64,000 bases of DNA from Opitutia bacterium (GTDB lineage: Bacteria > Verrucomicrobiota > Verrucomicrobiia > Opitutales > T3Sed10-336): NCBI GenBank assembly GCA_003558065.1, contig PWMU01000187.1, positions 1-64,000 of the forward strand, written 5' to 3'. Of the stretch, positions 25,654-33,871 are shown in pieces. The notes beneath the pieces are model-generated. The model did not search any database. It was given only the letters and a program-made list of their open reading frames with translations, and was not told the origin of the DNA. The translations under genes were made by a program, and so were the position numbers. The stretch's first letter is position 1. The number at the start of each line of letters is the position of its first letter.

Positions 25654-26822
25654 TTTGAAACGGTGGGTTCCGCAGCCGGGGAAACGAGGGATTGATCGAA
25701 ATCTTTCCAGACCGGTTCGTAGCCCCGGGCGCGAATGGCGGCGGCGAATTCAGCCGGCGAGCGCTCATCAGAGATCTCGAACTGTTCGCCCTCCTGTTCG
25801 CGGGTCTGTTTCCACTCGTTCTGGTTGTAACTGCTGTAGCCTCCCGGCTCGGTACTCGAGCCGGCAGACATGGTGGTGATCCCGAGATTGATCAGGCCGT
25901 CCCGCAGGTAGGGAGGTTCCCGGGTCGAAAGAACGATTCCCGCGTGGGGCAGGAGCATACGAAGGGCGCAGACAGCCTGGACAAACTCGCGATCACTCAT
26001 AACGTACCTGGGTTGAAACTCACCGGGCGCCGGGCGGAGACGCGGCAGGCTGACGGTGATTTGCGCGTGCCAGCAGTTGCGGGTGAGGTGCAGGGCGTGC
26101 GCGGCCAGCGCGATGACCTCCCATCGCCAGTCGTACAACCCAAGGAGCGCGCCGATGCCGAGCCGCCGGAAACGCGCGCCATAGGCCCGCTCCGGCGTTT
26201 CCATCCGCCAGTGAAAGCGATTCTTGGGACCGGCGGTGTGCATTTCCTTGTAGGTCTCCTCGTGGTAGGTCTCCTGATACACCACCAGGCCTTCGCAGCC
26301 GGCCTCGACCAGCGGAACATAGCCCTCCGTGTTCAGGGGACCGAGCTCCAGGGCGACGCTCGGCATCACTGGGAGAATGCGGCGGATCACCTCCTCGACG
26401 TATCCATTCGAAACGTACTTGGGATGTTCGCCGGCGACCAGGAGGATCGACCGGAAGCCCTGACCGGCGAGCGCTTCGCTTTCGGTGACCGCCTGATCGA
26501 CGGGCAGCGTGATCCGGGGGATATCGACATGACGTGAAAACCCGCAGTACTTGCAGATATTGACACACTCGTTGGACAGGTAGAGCGGGGCAAAAAGACG
26601 GATGGTTTTTCCGAAATGTTTCCGAGTAATTCGCTGGGAATGCCTCGAAAGCGTCTCCAGATGCCGGGTGGCCGCCGGGGACACCAGGGGCGCGAACTCG
26701 GCCAGGTTCCGGGCGTATCCGCGCTGCAGGACCGGGAGGAGAGTCTTCTCCGTCGTATCCAGTGATTGCCGGTGCAGCGCATCGAGCGGCAGTGTGGGAA
26801 ATATTTCGCTAAAACTGGCCAT
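25650..26822 (-). CDS. thiH: 2-iminoacetate synthase (radical SAM) ThiH
   Basis: The 390-residue protein has the radical-SAM cluster motif NECVNICKYCGF with Cys86, Cys90 and Cys93, then YQETYHEETYKEMH and FRRLGIGALLGLYDWR, both typical of ThiH. It cleaves tyrosine to dehydroglycine (2-iminoacetate) plus p-cresol, supplying the glycine-derived part of the thiazole. Its presence instead of glycine oxidase ThiO indicates a route that can run without oxygen. It lies 57 bp downstream of thiG. Confidence 0.92.
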   Translation of the reverse strand: MASFSEIFPTLPLDALHRQSLDTTEKTLLPVLQRGYARNLAEFAPLVSPAATRHLETLSRHSQRITRKHFGKTIRLFAPLYLSNECVNICKYCGFSRHVDIPRITLPVDQAVTESEALAGQGFRSILLVAGEHPKYVSNGYVEEVIRRILPVMPSVALELGPLNTEGYVPLVEAGCEGLVVYQETYHEETYKEMHTAGPKNRFHWRMETPERAYGARFRRLGIGALLGLYDWRWEVIALAAHALHLTRNCWHAQITVSLPRLRPAPGEFQPRYVMSDREFVQAVCALRMLLPHAGIVLSTREPPYLRDGLINLGITTMSAGSSTEPGGYSSYNQNEWKQTREQEGEQFEISDERSPAEFAAAIRARGYEPVWKDFDQSLVSPAAEPTVSK

Positions 26823-26879
26823 AACCTCAACCCAATGAAACCCGCGCCCGGGCCGGTGTCAAACAGGGGTTGCCGTAAC

Positions 26880-27674
26880 TCAATCGAGAAACGCGGTCAG
26901 CGGGCTGGTCGCCTGCGCGGTGCGGTTCACCGGACTCTGTCCGAGTTCGAACGCGCAGCGACCCGCCCGGACGGCGGAGGCAAAGGCCCGGCTCATTGCG
27001 GGAGGGTCGGAGGCTACGGCGATCGCGGTATTGACGAGGACGGCGTCGGCGCCCATCTCCATGGCCTCGGCCGCCTGCGAAGGAAGTCCGAGACCGGCGT
27101 CGACCACCACGGGGACCCGGGCCTGTTCGATGATGATTTCGATCTGGGCGCGCGTCTCGATCCCGCGATTGCTCCCGATCGGGGAGCCGAGGGGCATGAC
27201 GGTGGCGACTCCGACGTCCTGCAATCGCTGGGCGAGAACCGGGTCGGCATTGATGTAGGGAAGGACCGTGAATCCCTCCCTGACCAGTTGTTCCGCGGCC
27301 TTGAGTGTTTCGACCGGGTCCGGGAGCAGATAATTCGGGTCAGGATGGATCTCCAGTTTCACCCACTCGGGAAGCCCGGCAGCCCGGGCGAGGCGGGCGA
27401 TACGGACGGCCTCCTCGGCATTCATGGCCCCGGCGGTGTTCGGCATGACCAGGTAGCGGTCCGATTCCAGGAAGTCCAGGATATTGGCAAACGGGTCGTT
27501 TTCCCCGGTGAGATTGGCGCGTTTGAGCGCGACTGTGACCAATTCCGTGCCGGAAGCGGCGAGGGTGTCCCTCATCACTTGGTTGCTGGAGAACTTGCCT
27601 GTGCCCACCAGCAAGCGGGATTGAAAAGTACGACCGGCAATGGTCAACGGCTGGATCGAAGGATTATCCGACAT
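26880..27674 (-). CDS. thiG: Thiazole synthase ThiG
   Basis: The 264-residue TIM-barrel enzyme has [11 protein letters not shown] at residues 21-31, [12 protein letters not shown] at 79-90 and [10 protein letters not shown] with the Schiff-base Lys106. It joins deoxyxylulose phosphate, 2-iminoacetate and ThiS thiocarboxylate into thiazole phosphate. It leads the thiG-thiH-thiS unit. Only 69 bp separate it from the carbonic anhydrase gene, and no TPP-riboswitch motif is visible there. Confidence 0.93.
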   Translation of the reverse strand: MSDNPSIQPLTIAGRTFQSRLLVGTGKFSSNQVMRDTLAASGTELVTVALKRANLTGENDPFANILDFLESDRYLVMPNTAGAMNAEEAVRIARLARAAGLPEWVKLEIHPDPNYLLPDPVETLKAAEQLVREGFTVLPYINADPVLAQRLQDVGVATVMPLGSPIGSNRGIETRAQIEIIIEQARVPVVVDAGLGLPSQAAEAMEMGADAVLVNTAIAVASDPPAMSRAFASAVRAGRCAFELGQSPVNRTAQATSPLTAFLD

Positions 27675-27743
27675 AACGGGCCAGTATAATCACTAATCCC
27701 CGGCGGGCTCCAATGTTTTTTTCGTTTCGGCCGAACTGCGCCG

Positions 27744-28373
27744 TTATTGGGTCGCGGACGGGGCGTCGAAAAAGTCCACACCCCCGGATTCGAGCGAATA
27801 TTCGGCTCCCACGACGAGAAGCTTCTCATTCCGGATCATTTGCTCGAGAATCGCTGATCCGTGGCGCAAATGATCGGCGGAGGCCCTAATATTGGCCCGG
27901 ACCGCGTGCTGCATCAGGGCGGCCGGGTCCTCGCGCAGGTTCGATTCCAGCAGGGTTTCCACGGCGGGACGGATCCGGGTCACGATGGATCTCAAGTTCG
28001 GCGACCGCCCTTCGCTGGGTCGTTGCAGCTCGTCGAGCGTGGCCTGGACCGCCCCGCATTTTGAGTGTCCCATGACCACCACCAGGCGCGTGCCGAATTG
28101 CTCGACCGCAAACTCGACACTGCCGACCTGGGAGGGGGCGACGATATTGCCGGCCACACGGATCACGAACAGATCGCCCAGACCCTGGTCGAAGATCAGC
28201 TCAGCCGGCGCCCGGGAATCGGAACGTCCGAGAATGACGGCAAAGGGCTCCTGGCCGACCACCAGTTGCTTCCGGCGGGTTTGACTGGTAATGCCGCTTC
28301 GCTCCAAACCCTCCGTCGAGAATCGACGGTTCCCTTCCCGAAGACGCTCGAGAGCTTCAAGTCCTGTCATCAT
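27744..28373 (-). CDS. Beta-carbonic anhydrase homologue with a substituted zinc ligand
   Basis: The 209-residue protein follows the beta-carbonic anhydrase pattern closely (FDQGLGDLFVIRVAGNIV; VVVMGHSKCGAVQ with His103 and Cys106). The first zinc ligand, Cys in the usual CSDSR, is Arg50 here (ILGRSDSRAP; codon CGT, one base from TGT). Asp52 and Arg54 of the catalytic dyad remain. Without that Cys the classical Cys2-His zinc site is incomplete, so CO2 hydration cannot be assumed. No frameshift or stop disturbs the frame. It lies 69 bp upstream of thiG on the same strand. Confidence 0.85.
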   Translation of the reverse strand: MMTGLEALERLREGNRRFSTEGLERSGITSQTRRKQLVVGQEPFAVILGRSDSRAPAELIFDQGLGDLFVIRVAGNIVAPSQVGSVEFAVEQFGTRLVVVMGHSKCGAVQATLDELQRPSEGRSPNLRSIVTRIRPAVETLLESNLREDPAALMQHAVRANIRASADHLRHGSAILEQMIRNEKLLVVGAEYSLESGGVDFFDAPSATQ

Positions 28374-28427
28374 TGTTCGTTCCTTGTTTCTGAGGCGACA
28401 CTCAATCCTAATGTTCCAGGATCAGGG

Positions 28428-29777
28428 TCAATCCGAATAGAACAGCCCGACCGCTTCCTGGTTGTAGTCGGTGTAGGTCCGGTAGTCGCCGCGGAGCCAG
28501 ACAACCGCCCAGACGTCTTCGCCCGCGGCGACCATGGGTCGCAGGTTGTCCTGAGGGGAGTTTTTCGTGACCGGGGTCCACTGCCAGGTTTGGCCGCGGT
28601 CGGAAGTGACGCCTTTGAAGATTTCGTAGCGCTGTTCGCCGTTCACCCGGATGGGTTCTCCGGTCGCCGGATCGACGTCGGCGGAGATGAAGACGATGTC
28701 GGGGTTTTTCGGGTGCAGCGCGATCAGCCCCGTATAATGGTCTTCCCGCGGGTAGAGGCGGGTTCCCGCGTAGGCAATTTCATAATCGCTCCAACTCTCG
28801 CCGTCCCAGCGGGCGTAGCGGTACCTGTGGTCCATGCCGCCTTCGCCGGGAGCGATCCGGTCCTTGGTCACCGAATAAGCGATGTAGGGATGGCCGCGGC
28901 TGTCCAGCTCGATGTCGCTCGTCCAGGCAACATTGTCCTCATCCCCGTGAAAGACTTTTGAGAAAGCCTCCGCCTGCGGCGCCTCCTCCCTGAAAATGTC
29001 CTCATCCACAACGCTGCCGTCGCTCCGGCGGGCTTTCCCTCCCCGGATGAAGCCGTGGTAAATGCTGTTGGCGAAGTTTCGCGGGTGGTGTTCGGTGGTG
29101 ATGAAATGGATCTCGTCTTTTCCGTTTCCCGTGTAGCGCGGGTAGGGCCGCTGACCGCTCCCGCCACCGTCGATCAGACGGCCCCCGTAGCGCCAACCGG
29201 CGGCGGCGTCGTCCGAAACGATAAAATTCGGGTCCCATTCCCGCGTCCGCGTAAAGTTGTAGATACGCCCGTTTTCGCCCTCTTCGGAAAGCCTGTAGAG
29301 ATTAGAGTAGGTGGTCCGGGCCCCGTTGTCGAATTGCTGTTCCGGCTCCCAATCGGAAAAGTTTCCGGGTTCCCGCGTGATGCGCCAGCGGGTGTAGGGG
29401 CCGTTGTGCTGGGAATAAACCGCAAGGATCCGTCCGTCCGGCAGGATCATCAGCCCGGGAACGGCGTGATCGTTCGCCTGCAGGCGTTCGTGCAGGACAA
29501 CCACCTCCGTTTTCCCGCTGTCGATCTCGTAGCGGGTCACGGTGATGTCGCCCTCCGAACCGACCCCGGCCAGCAAAAGGTGTCCGCGGTCGATCAGAAC
29601 CCGTTCGTCCTGAAACCAGCACCAGCCGGTGTCCGGGTTCAAAAGGATCGGTTGATCAGCGTCAGTCTCGTTTTTCATATATCCGGTGAGTGGCGTTGCG
29701 AAAGCCGCGGAAAGCGAAAGTACCGCCAGGGCTTTTCGGAGTCTGGCTTTCAGTGAGTGTGGTGGCGGGTTGGTCAT
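28428..29777 (-). CDS. Secreted BNR-4 repeat protein
   Basis: The start is placed at ATG 29777, where GAGGG lies eight bases upstream and a signal peptide follows (LRKALAVLSLSAAFATPLTG), giving 449 residues. WCWFQDERVLIDRG near residue 50 and repeated propeller strands (HAVPGLMILPDGRILAVYS, HPYIAYSVTKDR, ITSDRG-like VTSDRGQTWQW) match the BNR-4 family, related to several polysaccharide-lyase and sialidase-like propellers. It is likely exported and acts on or binds a polysaccharide. Catalytic residues cannot be assigned. It diverges from the RNase Z-like gene and is 54 bp upstream of the carbonic anhydrase homologue. Confidence 0.77.
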   Translation of the reverse strand: MTNPPPHSLKARLRKALAVLSLSAAFATPLTGYMKNETDADQPILLNPDTGWCWFQDERVLIDRGHLLLAGVGSEGDITVTRYEIDSGKTEVVVLHERLQANDHAVPGLMILPDGRILAVYSQHNGPYTRWRITREPGNFSDWEPEQQFDNGARTTYSNLYRLSEEGENGRIYNFTRTREWDPNFIVSDDAAAGWRYGGRLIDGGGSGQRPYPRYTGNGKDEIHFITTEHHPRNFANSIYHGFIRGGKARRSDGSVVDEDIFREEAPQAEAFSKVFHGDEDNVAWTSDIELDSRGHPYIAYSVTKDRIAPGEGGMDHRYRYARWDGESWSDYEIAYAGTRLYPREDHYTGLIALHPKNPDIVFISADVDPATGEPIRVNGEQRYEIFKGVTSDRGQTWQWTPVTKNSPQDNLRPMVAAGEDVWAVVWLRGDYRTYTDYNQEAVGLFYSD

Positions 29778-29921
29778 CGTTGCTGCCCTCAAATGATCGA
29801 TTGGTGGGATTCGGGTTTCCTGTGAGAAAAAGGAAACCAAGTGCCTGCCGGAGGCAATGGAAATATGCAGCCGGGAGATTCCGGATTGAGTTCGGCACGG
29901 GAAGGCTGTTATGAAAGAGAA

Positions 29922-30719
29922 ATGAAGCTGACCTTTCTGGGAACGTGTTCCGGCACCGAGCCGGTGCCGGGAAGGCATCATTCGTCGATTGCGCTGGAGC
30001 ACAACGGGGGCGTCTACTGGATTGACGCCGGCGAGAGTTGCGGCTACACGGCCCATCTTGCGGGGATCAACCTGTTGGCGACGCGCGCGATCTTTATCAC
30101 GCACGGTCATCTAGATCATATCGGCGGACTGCCGCACCTTGTCTGGGCCATCCACAAGCTGGACGGCCTGTATGGGCAGGTGGAAGGCAGTGAGCGTCCG
30201 GAGCTGTCCATTCCCGTGCGCGTTCCCGACCTCTCGATCTGGGAGGGAGTCAGCAAACTCCTGGGGGCCGGTTTGCCGGGTCACAGGCGCTTCCATTTCG
30301 CGGCAGGCGAATACGGGGACGGATCCGTATACGAGGAAGACGGCCTTTCCGTGCGGGCGCGGCACAACCGTCACCTCGGGGACCCGTCGCCCGGGGAACC
30401 GTGGCGCTCCTTCTCTTTCCGGGTTGAGGGCGGCGGAAAGGCGATCGTTTTTTCCGGTGACTTGGGCCACGTAAGCGAAATCAAACCGCTGTTACGGGAA
30501 CCCGGCGGCACGGATCTGTTCCTTATGGAAACGGGACACCACAAGGTGGAGGAAGTGGCGACCTGGGTGACGGAAAACGAGGTGAAGCTCGGTAAGCTCG
30601 GATTCACCCACCATGGGCGGGCGATCCTTGCCGATGCCGGGGGCGAACTCAGGAAGGCCCGGGCAATCCTGGGCGACCGGGTTTTCATCGCGGAGGACGG
30701 AATGACCCTGGAAGTCTAA
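29922..30719 (+). CDS. MBL-fold hydrolase, ribonuclease Z-like
   Basis: From ATG 29922 (AGAGA just upstream) the protein has 265 residues. MKLTFLGTCSGTEPVPGRHHSS is the typical start of RNase Z/ElaC-like proteins, and FITHGHLDHIGGLPHL is the zinc motif. FSGDLGHVSE and LFLMETGHH supply further ligands, and LGFTHHGRAIL replaces the usual HxS end. It lacks a clear flexible arm, so it may be a stand-alone phosphodiesterase and not the tRNA 3'-processing enzyme. Transcribed alone. Confidence 0.78.
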   Translation: MKLTFLGTCSGTEPVPGRHHSSIALEHNGGVYWIDAGESCGYTAHLAGINLLATRAIFITHGHLDHIGGLPHLVWAIHKLDGLYGQVEGSERPELSIPVRVPDLSIWEGVSKLLGAGLPGHRRFHFAAGEYGDGSVYEEDGLSVRARHNRHLGDPSPGEPWRSFSFRVEGGGKAIVFSGDLGHVSEIKPLLREPGGTDLFLMETGHHKVEEVATWVTENEVKLGKLGFTHHGRAILADAGGELRKARAILGDRVFIAEDGMTLEV

Positions 30720-31243
30720 CAGCGGGATTCCGATTCGCGCTTGAAGTCTTCCGTGCCGCTGCTCCGGTCCCTCCGCTACCACTCCAATCAGTCCCTCGAA
30801 TCGAAAAGCTTCAACCGGATAAAAGGGGCTTCCGCGGAGGGGAAAACACCTCTCCGGAGGGAACCGGCCCCACGCGCCCGCCGCCTGAACCCGCGCTGCC
30901 GGCCGGGGACGGGCTCACCTTCACTCCGCCGGACCACTCCGGAAGGTCCTAATGAAGACGGCAGGGAAACCCCGATTCAGGGTGCAGCCAAAGGAGATGA
31001 AAGGCGATTGATGAAAATGTTTAAGATATTGCTTATTAATTGTTTAACCGATAAGGAATCTTTGGCGGGCGGCACGCCGTTGCAAACAGTACGCATTAAT
31101 AAATGAAATCGCTCCGCCTAATGGGTTGCATTTTCCCCGCTTTCCCTGTAAACGTAGGGAAGAAAAATCGAGGTAACTGTCTCTTAGGGTAAATAAAGGA
31201 ACCGAAAGGGACGAATCGGGTCAAAGCCCAAAGCTGTTTTTTT
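30720..31243. other. 524-bp intergenic region before the ECF sigma gene
   Basis: The first ~290 bp are GC-rich without convincing coding character. From about 31011 the composition turns AT-rich. ATG 31011 opens a 31-codon frame (to 31106) preceded by AAGGAG at 30991, which overlaps a 4-codon frame in TGATG fashion; I cannot support it as a gene. TTCCCT (31142) and AGGGAA (31156) form a small hairpin. An ECF-type promoter candidate lies at 31198-31222. Confidence 0.4.
31198..31222 (+). promoter_or_regulatory. ECF-type promoter candidate (GGAACC-N16-GTC)
   Basis: GGAACC at 31198-31203 and GTCAAA starting at 31220 are spaced 16 bases, the layout of promoters read by RpoE-like sigma factors. 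It lies just ahead of the ECF sigma gene, suggesting autoregulation. The implied 5' leader would be very short. Confidence 0.35.
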
Positions 31244-31846
31244 ATGACATCTAAAGCCGAAGAAGTAGCAGCCGACAAACTTCTGGTGGCACGCTTCAAA
31301 AAAGGAGACCAGGCCGCCTTTGACGAAATGGTACTTCGCTACTGGGACCGGATCTTCGTGATGGTCAAGCAATTGCTCGGCAACTCGGAAGATGCCGAGG
31401 AAGTGACCCAGGACGCCTTTGTGCGTGCTCACCGGGGGCTGGAGAATTTCCGCGGGGATTCCGCCTTTTCCACCTGGCTCTACCAGATCGCAACCAATCT
31501 GGCCCGTAATAAGTACTGGTACTGGTGGCGCCGGAAGCGGGACAAAAGCATTTCCTTTGACCAGCCGCTCACAGGCGAGAGCGACATTACGCTGGCCGAT
31601 GTATTTCCGGCCGAGGTGCAGACGCCCAAGGAAGAGACCATTACCCGGGAATTCGTGGACCGCATCGGCGAATGTATGCAAATGCTTAATACGCGTCACC
31701 GGGAAGTGCTTGTTTTGCGGAATGTCCAGAACCTTTCCTATGAGGAGATCGCGGCGATACTGAATATCAGTGTCGGTACGGTGAAAAGCCGGATCGCGCG
31801 TGCACGGAGCGGACTCAGAGAAAAGATGGGCAGAGAATTTGTATGA
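31244..31846 (+). CDS. ECF RNA polymerase sigma factor
   Basis: The 200-residue protein has sigma-70 region 2 (about 15-85: AFDEMVLRYWDRIFVMV, then DAEEVTQDAFVRAHRGL, and FSTWLYQIATNLARN) and region 4 (about 138-190: TRHREVLVLRNVQNLSYEEI with the helix-turn-helix SVGTVKSRIARAR). Regions 1.1 and 3 are absent, so it is an ECF sigma of the RpoE/SigW kind. It overlaps the next gene by 4 bp; that gene is its likely anti-sigma factor. A GGAACC-N16-GTC site upstream suggests it activates itself. Confidence 0.9.
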   Translation: MTSKAEEVAADKLLVARFKKGDQAAFDEMVLRYWDRIFVMVKQLLGNSEDAEEVTQDAFVRAHRGLENFRGDSAFSTWLYQIATNLARNKYWYWWRRKRDKSISFDQPLTGESDITLADVFPAEVQTPKEETITREFVDRIGECMQMLNTRHREVLVLRNVQNLSYEEIAAILNISVGTVKSRIARARSGLREKMGREFV

Positions 31847-32478
31847 TGAGTAATAAAGAGTTTCTTGAGCTACTAAACCTGTATATTGACGGAGAAATTT
31901 CTCCCGAAGACCGCGAACGTGTTGAGCGGGAAATCGCCACGAACGAAAGTCGGCGAGCGGTCTACAACGAATACCTTCGATTACAGGACGCCACCGAGAA
32001 ACTCTTTAAGCATTTTCACAGCAGTCTGACCGATTCGGTCGACCTGAAGAAGTACTACATCCTCTCCCGAAGTTCCGATCAGCGTTACGTGCTGGGTTCG
32101 CTCTACAGTGTGGCGGCTGTGTTCGTGGCCTGTTTGAGTATCTTTGCAGCCACCCGTATCCTCTCGGATGCCCCGGGAATGGAACGGGCGGAAGGGGAGG
32201 AAAGCACCGAGGCGCGGACGGCAAACGAGGTGGAACTCGTCCGGAACCCGGGGTCAACCCGGGAAGCGCGGTACTTCTGGCGCGTTTCCGGACCGAGCGA
32301 TCTTCCTCCAAGCAGTCATTTTCAGTCGGTGTTCTCGGGTGATGCCGAGTTGTCGGCGGCTTTCACCTTCCACGAAGAAAGGGGAGGCTTCGACGCAGGC
32401 GGAATGCGGGTCTACCAGAGCGGCAATTCATTTGAATCGCCACCGTCGGATCAGGCGGCCTTCCAGTTTCAACGCTGA
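31843..32478 (+). CDS. Putative membrane anti-sigma factor
   Basis: The 211-residue protein starts within the sigma gene's stop (ATGA). Its N-terminal 75 residues are helical and charged (LLNLYIDGEISPEDRERVE resembles the anti-sigma N-terminus), but the zinc motif HxxxCxxC is absent. One transmembrane segment follows (about 85-107, LYSVAAVFVACLSIFAA), then an extracytoplasmic tail of about 100 residues with no recognised domain. Gene order and topology support an anti-sigma role holding the ECF factor at the membrane. The function is inferred from context. Confidence 0.7.
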   Translation: MMSNKEFLELLNLYIDGEISPEDRERVEREIATNESRRAVYNEYLRLQDATEKLFKHFHSSLTDSVDLKKYYILSRSSDQRYVLGSLYSVAAVFVACLSIFAATRILSDAPGMERAEGEESTEARTANEVELVRNPGSTREARYFWRVSGPSDLPPSSHFQSVFSGDAELSAAFTFHEERGGFDAGGMRVYQSGNSFESPPSDQAAFQFQR

Positions 32479-32516
32479 AGCTGCCGGGAGAGGCGAAGTT
32501 CCCCCGGAAAGCGCGC

Positions 32517-33134
32517 TCAGTTAAATGCTTTTCTGATCAGTTCCTCGGTGGAGGCATCGGTGCCCAGTGCCTCGGAAGCCCGGCGCAGCGCCTTGCCGGC
32601 ATCCGCGGGTTTGTACCCGAGAGAAATCAGAGCCATCATTGCGTCGTGATAGGAGGCCGGACCGGGACCTTCATTTGCCGGTCCATCGGCTGAGCCTGAA
32701 GTCCCCCGGGCCACGGGAGCCGCTGCCCCCGCACCCACCTTGTCCCGCAGTTCAATTACGAGGCGTTCGGCGGTCTTTTTGCCGATGCCGGGGCATTTGG
32801 CCAGTAACGTGACATCTCCGGCGGCTATGGCGCTGCGGATGGACTGCAGCGACAGTTTGCTCATGATCGACAGCGCGACCCGGGGACCGACGCCGGAAAC
32901 CTTCTCGACCAGCAGGCGGAAAAAGTCCCGGTCTTCCGCCGCCCAGAACCCGTAGAGTGCCTGCGAGTCTTCGCGGTAGGCCGCGTAGGTGTGGAGCTTG
33001 ACCGTCTGGCCCACCCGTGGCAGCTTCTCGGCCGTGGTGACGGGGATGTGCACCTCGTAACCGAGGCCGTGGCATTCAATCACGGCCATAAGAGGCGTGG
33101 CGGCAACGAGTCGTCCTTCCAGTGACACAATCAT
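32517..33134 (-). CDS. ruvA: Holliday junction branch migration protein RuvA
   Basis: From ATG 33134 the protein has 205 residues. MIVSLEGRL is the conserved start of the OB-fold domain, LYGFWAAEDRDFFRLLVEKVSGVGPR bridges to the helix-hairpin-helix region, and LAKCPGIGKKTAERLVIELRDK is the second HhH. The C-terminal ~50 residues (MMALISLGYKPADAGKALRR) bind RuvB. RuvA tetramers bind four-way junctions and recruit RuvB. Its ATG overlaps the dapB stop, making it last in dapA-dapB-ruvA. It converges with the anti-sigma gene, 38 bp apart. Confidence 0.95.
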   Translation of the reverse strand: MIVSLEGRLVAATPLMAVIECHGLGYEVHIPVTTAEKLPRVGQTVKLHTYAAYREDSQALYGFWAAEDRDFFRLLVEKVSGVGPRVALSIMSKLSLQSIRSAIAAGDVTLLAKCPGIGKKTAERLVIELRDKVGAGAAAPVARGTSGSADGPANEGPGPASYHDAMMALISLGYKPADAGKALRRASEALGTDASTEELIRKAFN

Positions 33135-33871
33135 CGCTGATGCCTGAGCTTCAGGACGTCCCGCATGTCGTAGAGTCCCGGGGGTTGATCGATGACCCAT
33201 TGGGCGGCCCGGATCGCGCCCAGTGCGAAGACGGAACGGTCGGAGGCCCGATGGGTCAATTCCAGGCGCTCGCCGTCCCCGGCGAAGAAAACGGTGTGGT
33301 CGCCGATAACATCACCCCCGCGCAGCGCATGGACGCCGATTTCCTGGCCGGGACGTTCACCGGTCAAGCCGTGGCGTCCGTGGCGCACGTGTTCTTCGGA
33401 AAGATCAAGGGCTTCGCGCAACACGTGGACGAGTCCCTCGGCCGTTCCGCTTGGAGCGTCCTTCTTGTGCCGGTGGTGCATTTCGAGAACCTCGGGGTTG
33501 TAGCCGGGGCCGAGGATCCGGGCGGCGTGATCCGTCAGGTAATACAAAAGATTCACGCCGATCGAGTAGTTGCCGGCCCAGACGGCCGGAATGGGGGCGA
33601 GGGTTTCGCGAATGGCCTCTTTTTCATGCGTCGTGTGTCCGGTTGTGCCAATGACAAGAGGCTTGCCGGCCGCGGCCGCCGCGCGGGCTAGGGGCAGGGT
33701 GGCATCGTGGAAACTGAAATCGATGGCCACGTCGCACTGATCGATCCCGGGCTTCAGCTTGTCGCCGACGTCGAGGGCGGCCGTCACCTGGTGGCCGCTG
33801 GCCTCCGCGGCGCGCTGGATGGCCTGTCCCATGCGCCCCCTGGCGCCATTGAGAAGGATTTTCAAAGTCAT
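33131..33871 (-). CDS. dapB: 4-hydroxy-tetrahydrodipicolinate reductase
   Basis: The 246-residue enzyme has the nucleotide-binding GARGRMGQ at residues 9-16, VIGTTGH with the substrate loop, and the diagnostic HHRHKKDAPSGTA block with the catalytic His and Lys. It reduces hydroxy-tetrahydrodipicolinate in lysine and meso-diaminopimelate synthesis. It overlaps dapA upstream and ruvA downstream by 4 bp each. Confidence 0.95.
   Translation of the reverse strand: MTLKILLNGARGRMGQAIQRAAEASGHQVTAALDVGDKLKPGIDQCDVAIDFSFHDATLPLARAAAAAGKPLVIGTTGHTTHEKEAIRETLAPIPAVWAGNYSIGVNLLYYLTDHAARILGPGYNPEVLEMHHRHKKDAPSGTAEGLVHVLREALDLSEEHVRHGRHGLTGERPGQEIGVHALRGGDVIGDHTVFFAGDGERLELTHRASDRSVFALGAIRAAQWVIDQPPGLYDMRDVLKLRHQR

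Noticed and set aside
27675-27743. TPP riboswitch before thiG
   Set aside because: The 69-bp gap is too short and lacks CTGAGA-type and ACCTGATC-type core motifs.
30741-31106. 121-codon frame in the gap before the ECF sigma gene
   Set aside because: Arg/Pro-rich composition, no domain, and no plausible start; kept only as an intergenic note.
30720-31243. Search for IS elements, CRISPR arrays, rRNA or tmRNA in the gaps
   Set aside because: No transposase, direct-repeat/spacer pattern or known RNA motif was seen in this or any other gap.
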